Source: Blastobasis lacticolella
Taxonomy: Eukaryota > Arthropoda > Insecta > Lepidoptera > Blastobasidae
Direction of reading: 5' to 3'
Length of the DNA: 64,000 nucleotides
Assembly: GCA_905147135.1 (NCBI GenBank)
Contig: LR990053.1
Location: 4,414,501-4,478,500 of the forward strand
The notes under the pieces are model-generated. The model did no database searches and was not told where the DNA came from. It saw only the letters and a list, made by a program, of their open reading frames with translations. Shown here one piece after another: positions 55,598 through 64,000 of the stretch (position 1 is its first letter; each line of letters starts with the position of its first letter). Position numbers and translations under genes: made by a program.

Positions 55598-55825
55598 CTT
55601 CCTTAAGAGGAGTTCTCCGAGCGCGTTCCATACAAACGTAGTTTTAATCATATTTTCAATATTACGCTATCAAAGCCAATGAAATTTTGTAAACGTGATC
55701 CAGAAACCAATAACTTAATAACTTTGAAACAATATATTTTAACGAGAATCTTACTAGCCACAAGCATAGATATTGGTTTCTAGATCACGTACTCGTATAC
55801 AAAATTTCATTGGAGATCAAGGGAC
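55598..55825. mobile_element. Long-inverted-repeat MITE, family H, copy 2
   Basis: ttttaatcatattttcaata, ttacgctatcaaagccaatg and acgtgatccagaaaccaata on the left arm. The inverted right arm is partly kept (ggtttctagatcacgtactc, acaaaatttcattgga) but truncated. Confidence 0.7.
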
Positions 55826-55971
55826 CGGTTGACACACTAATTAAAAACCTTCAATTATCCGAATGACGCGAATGTAGTCGCAGACGACGTCACGAGCTAT
55901 TTCAGTAATCGTTGGAGAAACTTTTAAGCAAAGGATATTTGGAGGTTAATAATTACACTATCCTATCTAGC

Positions 55972-56193
55972 AGTACATAACACAAATGAAAAGGTTGTGG
56001 AATGAAGTACCTGGAGAGGTTTTCCCTGGAGAGTACAACATGGAGTTCTTCAAGAAAGGGGTTAAAAGGTTTTTACGGGGTCGGCAACACTTGGGTGATG
56101 CCCCCGGTATTGCAAACGTCCATAGGCTGCGGTGACTGCTTACCATCAGGCGGGCCGTAAGCTTGTTTGTCACCTTGTTGATATAAAAAAAAA
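55972..56193 (+). mobile_element. LINE ORF C-terminus and 3' tail with poly(A)
   Basis: The frame reads KRLWNEVPGEVFPGEYNMEF then FKKGVKRFLRGRQHLG, then the UTR cataggctgcggtgactgct and taccatcaggcgggccgtaa, and a poly(A) at 56185-56193. RLWNEVPGEVFP is the CR1/Jockey C-terminal motif. Confidence 0.8.
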
Positions 56194-57486
56194 GGTAAGT
56201 GCTGAAACACTTTGCAAGGAAAATGATATCTCTAACACGCTGCGTCCAAGGCTGTATGCTGTATCCAAACTAACATCCACCACACTATTTATATACACCT
56301 TACATCCTGTACTATACATAGAACCCGTGTACTATACATAGTACATACGGAAATAACCAAAATGGCATTATGGTAAATCAGTACACGGCCACGCCACCTG
56401 ACCGGTGACCGATCGATCAGTCTCGTCTTACGTGCCTTGTGTAGGCATGTCGACGTGTCGATAAAATAATGTCAACAGTCTATCGATGTTTTGATAGTTT
56501 ACTAGTGTCGTGGCTAAATTGTGTCGGGCATTTTTAGATACTCTTATACAGGGCATTATAAGTCTGTGCGTGGGGTTTTGGGTTTTGGTTCTTACAACTC
56601 AAAACTTATTTTGAAGCTTGAACATAAGGAATAAAAGGTATTTGTTTGTTATTCTGTAATAGTTTATGAGTAACTTTTTGCATCAATCATACACAAGCAT
56701 TAAATTGTCTGTTATGGTTTGAAGTACCTCGTCTTGTAGTAGAAGTATCTGTTAAGAATAATCCCTATACCTATAAATACGAAAGTTATTAAGTAAAGTC
56801 TGTCTGTCTGTTACACTGTCACGGCTAAACTACTGTACCGATATTAATGAAATTCGGTGTGTAGATAGTTTGGAGGAATTGTCCATGCGGGCGGGGCCGT
56901 GGACGCAAGGCTAGTTCTAATAGTATAATCATGTCCCACAATAACAAAATAAAATTGCATGCGACTTATGCGCAAAGCTATCTTAAACTTTGCCAAATAT
57001 GTAGATTTTCACTTGTATGAAAGCCGAAACTACTTTCTACCGACACCGTCCACCCGAAACTATCGACAAGGGAGCGACGCTAGTGGTACCCGATCGGAAT
57101 AAAAAAGGGTGAGGTAGGTTATCGGAAATATACGGGGCAGGTAAGGCCCCGTATAATCTAGGAGAGAGGCAATATTTCCAAAGGTCCCCAGGTAAAGCTG
57201 TCCAGGGGAATTGGCGAGCGTATCAGGTTGCCTGGTCCCAATCACAGACGCCAAAGAAATGTAGTGGCGGGGAAATATGAGGGGATCGGATTCGTTACAC
57301 GAGCGGGCGGGGGGGACTGGTCAATATAAGTTCCACGAAAAATATATGTGGATTTAAATACTATTTCAGAATGTAAAATTATATAATCGACTAGTTTTTG
57401 CCCGTGGCTCCGCCCGCGTGGACTATTGTACGTTTTATCTAAGGAGCTTGCAAATAAAAAGAAAAAAAAGGAGGATAATAAAAATA
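56194..57486. other. No gene recognised; repeat K-like debris
   Basis: 56775-56920 resembles the end of repeat K in antisense (taaagtctgtctgtctgtta, gggcggggccgtggacgcaa). 57390-57440 carries the repeat K start (ctagtttttgcccgtggctc). 56390-56530 is unassigned. Confidence 0.4.
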
Positions 57487-57609
57487 AATAAATAGATAAA
57501 TAAATGTTCGTAGACAAATTCACACAGCGCCATCTAGCCCCAAACTAAGCAAAGCTTGTGCTATGGGTGCCAAATAACTGATAAACTACTTAAATACTTT
57601 TTCAATATA
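57487..57609 (-). mobile_element. SINE family B, part 1 (split by the 4.84-kb TIR element)
   Basis: gtagacaaattcacacagcg, ccaaactaagcaaagcttgt and actgataaactacttaaata, ending ttcaatata. It continues at 62451 with tatactagttatacataaaa and acacccagacccgtaaca. Confidence 0.9.
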
Positions 57610-57640
57610 CAGGGTGTTTCATAATACATGTATAAAGCCG
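57610..57640 (+). repeat. Left 31-bp TIR
   Basis: Exact inverted match to 62420-62450. It contains an in-frame ATG at 57628 that opens a 61-codon frame. Confidence 0.95.
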
Positions 57641-57813
57641 AAAGGGTGTTAAAGTATAGCTTGCAAAGAGTACACTGGCGACTTCATATTATCCAGACAT
57701 TGAATTTTAATTTTTATAAAAAATCATCGTTTTTAAAGAAAAATAACCATATCGACTACGTTGATGCGCAGCTCTATTTCAAGTTGATGATCCTAGAAGG
57801 AGAAGTTCAATAA
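57628..57813 (+). other. Unidentified 61-codon frame starting inside the left TIR
   Basis: Lys- and Phe-rich frame (RVHWRLHIIQTLNFNFYKKS ... DAQLYFKLMILEGEVQ). It could be the start of a degraded element gene or chance. No domain recognised. Confidence 0.25.
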
Positions 57814-58232
57814 CCGCGTGCGACCCCTATGAAAAAAGCGTGGCGGTAACATCAAACGGATAGAAGCAATCGACCAAACGCAGCTTGGGCGGATACCGAA
57901 GGCCAACGAACAAACGTGCGATTACGAGCCCGAATAGGTTCCCAAAACTCCCAAAGATCGTTTGCTTGACCACGAAATGCAATTACCTATTGGACCTTAG
58001 AAATCCAAATCGGCCGACAACGCTTCGTTGGCGTAAGTTGAGTGTGTACACACCATAAAGAAGAGTTTAATAACCTCGCGCCATTCATAACAAAACAAAC
58101 GAACCTCCTACATCTTGCTACCAGGCGCCGAACTAAATGTTACCTACTTATCTCCATGAATAATCTCTACCAAATTAACTAGGAACTTACCTACACTAAT
58201 TACTTTCAATAGGTAGGTATGCTTAAATAGTC

Positions 58233-58549
58233 GGAGCGTCGTCGGTGGCCTAAGGTTACGGTATCCGAGTCGTACGCGAGAGGTACCGGGTTCGACACCC
58301 GCTGCCGCCACGTACCAGTGACCTTTTCTGACGGAAAACATCGTGATGAAACCTGCACATTTAGGCGACTGAATGTCTAACCATGATTTTAATCTGGTCA
58401 GGTAATCAGGTTCCCCTGGTAGCAGGGTCAGGCAGGATTCAGGACTGTCAGACGTAATGACCAGAAATGCGAAATCCTGGATCATGGTCAAGGCGGACCC
58501 CAGGCCCTCGTGCGCGAGAGCAAAACCAGGTCATTAACACCGAGATGAT
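58233..58549 (+). mobile_element. SINE family A, full length, inside the TIR element
   Basis: Head gagcgtcgtcggtggcctaa with B-box-like ggttcgacacc, body atcgtgatgaaacctgcaca, tail cattaacaccgagatgat. About 45 bp of the body are deleted. Confidence 0.85.
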
Positions 58550-59639
58550 TTCTACTAGGTAGGTACCTAACAGAACAAACCACCCCAGCACAACAAAAGT
58601 AAAATAAGAATTAAAATCATAATACTTAGGTACTTATTAACTAAAGGCCTAAAAACAGTATCTAAGTAGGTTAGGTAGGTAGGAACCTACGTAAATAAAA
58701 AACAAAACATGTTAATCAGTCTGGAAGACAGCCGGACCCGCGGTGTGGACTGCCGCAGGTACTTAAACTAAATAAAAATAAACATAGTCAGCTACGTACT
58801 AAAGATATCTACTACACTAAAACGGGATTCGTTCAATTGACAAAATGCCTCTACACAGATAGGTAAGTACTAGGTACCTACTAACACGGTTCCCTCATCT
58901 AAGTAGCTACGTACCTAGGGAACCACTTATGAATCTAGTTTTGGTGAAACACATTACAGACAGGTTCCACTAAATACCTACATGTTTTTATGAAAAGATA
59001 AAAGCGTTGTCTTTTCTACCTATTTCCCGTTGGAAAAGAACCGAGCGCGGCGGTTGCGCTTCTAACGTCACTATTAGGTGGTAGGTAGCGTCTCCTAGTC
59101 TAGCTAGCACCTAGACCTTTAAAGCATGTAGGTACGTACCTTTTAAACGATATTTTATGGAAACAAACAGTGTCAGGTGCCAGCGCAGTTAACCACACTT
59201 TCTTGCTGTCTTGTGGCTCGATGACCGATAGGTAAATACACTCATACACACAGCTACACAACACTACAGCATGCACTGGTTGCTATGCAATACGTAAGTA
59301 GGTAGGTAACATGGTCTTTGGCCTACTGCTTGGTTGCACTCATGCACAGAATAATGATTATCACAATACTTAAACTGTTGAACATTGTACACAAACAAGA
59401 CTACGTTAATATTGGTACCTGAAGCAATAAATCATTCATTCATTCATATCGTTTACAGTCTTATCACAGTTATTTTCACAGTACTTAGGTATCCTATACA
59501 TACAACGCAACAAACAATCACACCGATCACGCGAAAAGCTAAAAACCGAATAAACGAACACGACTCGAAAATAGGTAACACAAGAAGCCACGCTGTCGGC
59601 GTGAGCGGTTCAATCAAACGACACACCCAAGTGCAGCAT
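58550..59639. other. Interior of the TIR element rich in TAGGTA/TACCTA
   Basis: About 58555-59300 holds an unusual density of aggtaggtacct, taggttaggtaggtaggaac and gtacctaggg-type motifs on both strands. No coding domain. Confidence 0.5.
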
Positions 59640-59745
59640 GCACACTGCCAAAACTCCGGCGTGTCGACACATGTTCGGCGCGGCGCACGGGGCGGCGGGT
59701 GGCGGGAGGCGAGGCGGGAGGCGTGGCAGCAGGCAGCGCTTTAGG
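59640..59745. other. GC-rich island inside the TIR element
   Basis: cggcgcggcgcacggggcgg, cgggaggcgaggcgggaggc and cagcaggcagcgctttagg stand out against AT-rich flanks. It could be a captured promoter or 5' exon, or a simple GC repeat. Frames here are Gly/Arg-rich and not domain-like. Confidence 0.5.
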
Positions 59746-60108
59746 CAGCGTTGCCAGATCGTACCTTTTAGTACGATTTACGTACTATTTGGCCGACTGT
59801 CGTACCTTAAGCGTACTTTGCTCCACATCGTACTATTTAGTACGTTTTTACAAAATGCTGAATTTAGCTGAGGGGGGTAGTCACTTCACCTTTCAAATTC
59901 ACAATTTCACCAAAAATAATGGGAAGGAAGGGTTGATTTTGCCACCGGCAACAAAATAACGTCATTAATTGACTAAAAATCACCCCCCCCCCCCCCAAGG
60001 TCGATAAAATATAGAAGATAATAAGAAGAAATCGTAACTTTTTAGCCATTTTCGTACTATTTTAAGAGCCCAGACGTACTTTTTTGGAAACTACTGCTGG
60101 TAACACTG
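59746..60108. mobile_element. hAT-like MITE with 8-bp target duplication
   Basis: 363 bp with termini CAGCGTTGCCAG and, inverted, CAGTGTTACCAG. The 8-bp gctttagg occurs on both sides (59738-59745 and 60109-60116). The CAG termini and 8-bp duplication indicate the hAT superfamily. The interior repeats gtac-rich motifs (ttagtacgatttacgtacta) and has a run of about 15 C at 59983-59997. No ORF. Confidence 0.85.
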
Positions 60109-60438
60109 GCTTTAGGGATCCGCGTGTTAGGTGTCGTACTTATTTCGCCTCTTATGTTTTCCTGGTAGATGCACCGTAATGTTGATTGTGTTTATTTAAT
60201 AAAGTGAGGCTCAAACAAGTCCAACAGTGGACTAATAATAATCCTTATGATGTCGGTGATGGAATACATTTTCTTACCACTATTTTATCGGGTAATTTGT
60301 ACAGACAGTAATTACTAAAATTGTGTTTGGGTCCGTGTTTCACCTAGGTGACCTAGGTTCAGTGGCGTTGCTTGCCTTCCAGGGGCCCCGTATCAATAGC
60401 TGTCTGGGGCCCCATAGTTAGTACCCCCAACTACAAGG

Positions 60439-60708
60439 GATCATCATCATCATCATCACAGCCCATAACAGTCCACTACAGGACTTTGGGCCTCTCCCGC
60501 AAAAGGGGAGGTTATTGCCATAATCTCCACGCTTGGCAGGCGGGTTGGAGATCGCAGTGTTGCAAACATAACAATGAAAAACGCTGCTGCCCATTTTCCA
60601 GTTTATGGAGACTAGATATTTTGCCTCTAAACGTTATTCGCCTTGTACGACACCCACGAGTGTAAGGGGTTGGTGCTATTCTACTCTACCGGTTACCACA
60701 CGGCTACA
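60439..60708 (-). mobile_element. RTE LINE 3' end inside the TIR element
   Basis: atcatcatcatcatcacagc, ccataacagtccactacagg, ggcgggttggagatcgcagt ... taccacacggct. (TGATGA)n tail on the minus strand. Confidence 0.85.
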
Positions 60709-60879
60709 AGGGATGCTAATGAGTAACTTAAATCCAAGCCATTCGCGTGTTAAGGCTGTACGATTTTCATACAATTTTTATGTAACGTTTTTGTGCAATT
60801 GGCTATTAGAAAATATGTTCAATTGTGCGCGAAATAGATTTCTACATGTTAATAATGTAAAACAAAGCAATGAAAAAGA

Positions 60880-61072
60880 AAAATAATTAAATCACAAAAC
60901 AACGCTATCAAGCGGCGATTTGTGCTTTTTTCGATTTAACTGCTTTTGAAAAGAAAACCACTTTGCGCACCATTGAATACATTTACTAAGAGTAGAAATC
61001 ATAATACAATCACTAAACACTCAAACAAATGAAAGAATATCGAGAGAAATTTAGTATGGGCGTTGAATCACC
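60880..61072. repeat. Dispersed repeat G, copy 2
   Basis: Shares aatcacaaaacaacgctatc, cattgaatacatttactaag and aatcataatacaatcactaa with 11797-11992. It ends just before a TTAA-flanked MITE. Confidence 0.65.
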
Positions 61073-61076
61073 TTAA

Positions 61077-61275
61077 AGGCCTTGCCACATACAAAGCTCG
61101 GCGCGAGCGCGGCGCGTTATTTGCTAGGCAACCATCGCGCCGCCCGATGGTTGCCTAGCAAATAACGCGCCGCGCGATGGTTGCCTAGCAACTATCGCGC
61201 CGCGCGATGGTTGCCTAGCAAATATCGCACCGCGCTCACGCCGCGCTCGCGCCGAGCTTTGTATGTGGCAAGGCT
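61077..61275. mobile_element. 199-bp GC-rich MITE flanked by TTAA
   Basis: TTAA lies at 61073-61076 and 61276-61279. The ends aggccttgccacatacaaag... and (inverted) agccttgccacatacaaag... continue as ctcggcgcgagcgcggcg on both arms. The centre holds three direct cgatggttgcctagcaa units and one inverted unit. A TTAA duplication is the piggyBac hallmark, but the termini are not of the usual CCC type. Confidence 0.85.
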
Positions 61276-62174
61276 TTAATAGTAAGAATAACATATGTAT
61301 GAAAGAAAGTTCCACGCCGCGTCTGTCTGCCTGTTTGCGATAAACTCAAAAACTACTAAACGGATTTTCATGCGGTTTTCACCAATTGACAAAGTGCGTG
61401 AGGGGCTCTAAGTTGTTGTTTTTTATTAAAAATGTTAATTATCTCTAAGCGAAAGGGGAACGAAAACGGATTGTATCACTTGATTTCATTTGCATCTTTG
61501 GTGGAGGGGGCCCCGACCCTGGTCTGAAAATCACTAAAGAATTTTTTTTTCCGGGAAATAGTGTTTAACTGAAATTGAGGATAACAGTACGTATTTTTGC
61601 TTACAAACGATTTGGGATCCCGTATCATTGATACGGCTGATACGGCGGTTGTTGCGCCCCTGCCTAGGTTCCCAACTGGGTGAAGCATGGGATATTTACA
61701 GGTATAGCTCCGTCAACTAAGATTAATTTAGTTAATTTTTGTTGATGAGAAATATTCGTGAAATCGTACGGATTTTAACATAACAGTCCTCTGAGAGTTT
61801 AAGCCTTCCCCACATTAGTGGAGGGTTCTGTCTTAAGCTCCACTCTCTACTGTCTTTGTTTTATTTATGTTTCATTCATTACACTAAGGTATTTTATTTG
61901 TTTTATTTAATACAAAAATATGTGTGTGTAGTTACTGAAAAATCTCATAGCAGATAGGTACGATTACCTTTGCGACACTGAAACATGACTGACAGGCATG
62001 ACATGAGAAAGCAAACTTATAAAGACAAATATGCTACATTAATTAGAGTTTGCTACATTAATATGCCACAGTAATTTGAATTAGACTACTTTGCTATTAG
62101 TTAGGTGGTGGTGCACTTTCGAAAAAACTATGAAGGAACCTATTAAATTAAAATTACAATATTTTTTTGTACAG

Positions 62175-62318
62175 AACCCTCAAACCAAAAAATACAAAAT
62201 GGCTAATTTAGATCTCCTTAATATCATTGCGCCTAGTACTATGAACTTGAGTGACCTTTTACAACTGATTTCTAGAGATGCGGTCTTTCGTTTTCAAAAT
62301 GTCGATTATCGACATTGA
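62175..62318 (+). other. Possible terminal exon or frame near the right TIR
   Basis: tttttttgtacag followed by an open frame NPQTKKYKMANLDLLNIIAP then STMNLSDLLQLISRDAVFRF, ending QNVDYRH and a stop about 100 bp before the TIR. It looks like a 3' exon with an acceptor, but no family is recognised. It may be element-encoded or captured. Confidence 0.3.
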
Positions 62319-62419
62319 AAAGGTAAAAGTTCGATAGTCATTTTCTCGCTTACTATTCCACGCACGAAAAAAATAATTGTACCTATCGTTTTAATACGTT
62401 TAGCACTCCATCCAGTTCA

Positions 62420-62450
62420 CGGCTTTATACATGTATTATGAAACACCCTG
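62420..62450 (-). repeat. Right 31-bp TIR
   Basis: Exact inverted match to 57610-57640. Confidence 0.95.
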
Positions 62451-62592
62451 TATACTAGTTATACATAAAACACCCAGACCCGTAACATAAATTCAAATTC
62501 ATCATTTCAATTTCTGCCCGGTCGGGAATCGAACCCAGGACCTCTTGCGTGGCAGACCGGCATGTTGACCACTGAACCACTCAGGTCGTCAA
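62451..62592 (-). mobile_element. SINE family B, part 2 (head side)
   Basis: acacccagacccgtaacata, ggtcgggaatcgaacccagg and tgaccactgaaccactcagg. Completes the SINE begun at 57487. Confidence 0.9.
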
Positions 62593-62637
62593 GTAAGTGC
62601 TCAGGTGCTAAGTGCTATTTTTATTAAAGTATTACCA

Positions 62638-62875
62638 TTTTTTATACCACTAAGGTGGTAGAAAAGCTTACGGCCTGCCTGATGTTAAGCAGATACCGCA
62701 GCCTATGGACATCAGGTATTTGTTATACCAGGGGTACCACTCACATGCTACCGACCCCTTAAAACCATTTTACCCCTTTCTTAGAAGAACTCCATATTGT
62801 ACTCTCCAAGGAAAACCTCTCCAGAGAGCTTATTCTTCAACCTTAGTGTGCGTGGGAGAAACTAGGCTAATTGAT
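62638..62875 (-). mobile_element. LINE ORF end and 3' tail
   Basis: Reverse complement of the type at 55972-56193: aagcttacggcctgcctgat, cagcctatggacatcagg and tctccaaggaaaacctctcc. A better-conserved UTR than the plus copy. Confidence 0.75.
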
Positions 62876-62954
62876 TGAAGTAGAAACGTTGGTATTTTTG
62901 AAGTCACGGACAGTTACGATTTAGCTGACTACTTACTTCATAACTAGAGGAGCC

Positions 62955-63195
62955 GTAGCTGCTTTGTTCGCGTGGCATCTTACGCCATCACCTACCCTAA
63001 ATCTACTCTACGCCTACCCTACACCTACATTACCCCTAAATGTCCTTTTTTCTTGCTTATAAACCTTTCTCTTGAATCACTCTATCTATTATAGAAAACC
63101 GCATTAAAATCTGTTGCATAGTCAAAAAATGCATAAGCGTACATATATACATAGGGTCAGACGGCGGGAAGTGACTTTGTTTTATACTATGTATA
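62955..63195 (-). repeat. Dispersed repeat J, copy 5
   Basis: ttcttgcttataaacctttc, cactctatctattatagaaa and gtcagacggcgggaagtgac, in reverse orientation. Confidence 0.65.
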
Positions 63196-63511
63196 TATAA
63201 TCAGGTGGTCATTTAAATCACTGATCGACTGTACGATATTGGTATCTAAATAACGAACAGTACAGAACAGAAACACCAGTCTTACATTAATATTTTCGTC
63301 GAAATTATTAGAACTGTTTTATTATTCCGTTGGCAACCCGCCTACGATTTTCACACTGACAATTATTACACACACTCGACAAGTTTCCTACCTTAATGGG
63401 TATTAATAATAAATACTTGAAACTATCCATTTATGGAACAGAATTACAATCGGTATTACCTCCTTTATAAATATATATTCGAATGTATATTTTTAGGAAG
63501 GTTAGTAACCC
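63196..63511. other. No gene recognised
   Basis: AT-rich; nothing assignable. Confidence 0.35.
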
Positions 63512-63543
63512 TTGTTTGGCTAGGATCGATCCTAGCCAAACAA
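63512..63543. repeat. Perfect 32-bp palindrome without spacer
   Basis: The half-site ttgtttggctaggatc is followed immediately by its exact complement, centred on atcgat at 63527/63528. Confidence 0.9.
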
Positions 63544-63548
63544 AGGTT

Positions 63549-63668
63549 TATCATCACAGCACATAACAGTCCACTGCATGACTTATCTCCCACGAAAGGG
63601 GAGGTTATTGCCATAATCTTCACGCTTGGCAGGCGGGTTGGAGATCGCAGTGCTATAAATGTCGCAGC
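63549..63668 (-). mobile_element. RTE LINE 3' end, short
   Basis: tatcatcacagcacataaca, cgaaaggggaggttattgcc and ggcgggttggagatcgcagt. Starts 6 bp after the palindrome. Confidence 0.75.
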
Positions 63669-63699
63669 CATCTGGTTAAATCAGCCATTTAATGAGAAA

Positions 63700-63764
63700 G
63701 CTAGTCCGTTAATTAAAAGCCGGCATTCAATTGAATGCCGTGGCCGATCGTTGATTAAACTAGC
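63700..63764. repeat. Inverted repeat around a 20-bp perfect palindrome
   Basis: cggcattcaattgaatgccg at 63721-63740 is perfectly self-complementary. The imperfect arms extend outward to gctagt (63700) and actagc (63759-63764). Confidence 0.75.
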
Positions 63765-64000
63765 AACACTCAACGTTTAACTAGTTGGCTTATAGTTAGG
63801 TAGCCCTTTAAAGACGGCTGACGCTAAATCAGGCGGGTGATTTAAATGTAGTTCAAATTTTATTCACTTCGGCTTTAGACAGCTCGCACACCAAGCAATG
63901 TTTTTGAATTTTTTCGTTTTAACTGTGATACCTATATGTTTTTAAGTAAGAATTAAGATAACTTAATTTGATCAGTTTCTATTTATACTTATAAATTGAA
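63765..64000. other. No gene recognised
   Basis: Short, AT-rich; nothing assignable before the window ends. Confidence 0.35.

Larger units (their letters stand above)
57610..62450. mobile_element. 4.84-kb element with perfect 31-bp TIRs and TA duplication
   Basis: The left terminus 57610-57640 starts CAGGGTGTTTCATAATACAT and continues to agccg. 62420-62450 is its exact reverse complement, 31 of 31. The element splits a SINE B. Aligning the rejoined SINE with intact copies (for example 50440-50480) keeps the length only if a 2-bp TA is the duplicated target (TATA is present on both sides). TA duplication and CAGGGTG ends suggest a Tc1/mariner-like or other TA-targeting DNA transposon. I see no DDE transposase frame. 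The interior is loaded with later insertions (58233-58549, 59746-60108, 60439-60708, 61077-61275). Short open frames touch both ends (57628-57813 and 62091-62318). Confidence 0.9.

Noticed and set aside
56390..56530. Sequence with atcgat motifs considered as a DRE-type promoter
   Set aside because: No downstream ORF or exon to support it.
59385..59959. Arg/Gly-rich frames over the GC-rich island
   Set aside because: Low complexity, with overlapping frames in three phases, and one frame crosses the hAT insertion boundary. Treated as composition effect.
1..64000. CRISPR arrays, bacterial operons, phage or viral genes
   Set aside because: No regular spacer-repeat arrays or prokaryotic gene organisation. 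The only tandem array is exon-derived, and the only virus-like sequences are LTR remnants without coding regions.

Overview
This window looks like nuclear DNA from a lepidopteran (moth or butterfly). It is AT-rich and intron-rich. It is crowded with two tRNA-headed SINE families whose tails carry lepidopteran-style motifs (GCTAGATGGCGCTGTGTGAA; a tail ending near GCCAAGATGATGA), with RTE-type LINE tails ending in TGATGATGA, and with CR1/Jockey-like LINEs. I see no bacterial, plasmid or CRISPR features. All assignments come from reading the sequence by eye; no database search was run.

Host genes are few. A compact intronless BTB/POZ gene lies at 8485-9330 (+). Four exons of an immunoglobulin-superfamily adhesion gene of the DIP/lachesin type lie on the minus strand at 39206-39379, 35047-35175, 33481-33619 and 31475-31623. 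Their splice phases interlock (1-1-1-2-1) and together they encode Ig domains 2 and 3. The exons for the signal peptide, Ig1 and the C-terminal anchor were not found and probably lie outside the window or in exons too small to recognise. The 5' half of the 35.1 kb exon, with its splice acceptor, has been amplified into a 115-bp tandem array.

Layout. 0-8 kb: a long open LINE ORF (1499-4678) with poly(A), then SINEs and LINE debris. 8-10 kb: a MITE and the BTB gene. 10-31 kb: a repeat graveyard holding a 441-bp LTR element in miniature (TRIM, 19414-19854) and an 814-bp solo LTR nested in a dead LINE (24644-25457). 31-39.4 kb: the IgSF exons with repeat-filled introns. 39.4-51 kb: either upstream intron of the IgSF gene or intergenic DNA, with several palindromic MITEs. 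51.4-53.2 kb: a dead Jockey-like LINE whose RT lacks the catalytic ADD. 57.6-62.45 kb: a 4.84-kb element with perfect 31-bp terminal inverted repeats that split a SINE, itself hosting a hAT-like MITE, a TTAA-flanked MITE, a SINE and an RTE tail.

The strongest novel candidates are the TRIM, the 4.84-kb TIR element, and the splice-acceptor/half-exon tandem array inside the IgSF gene. Several nested insertions allow relative dating without any alignment to other genomes.
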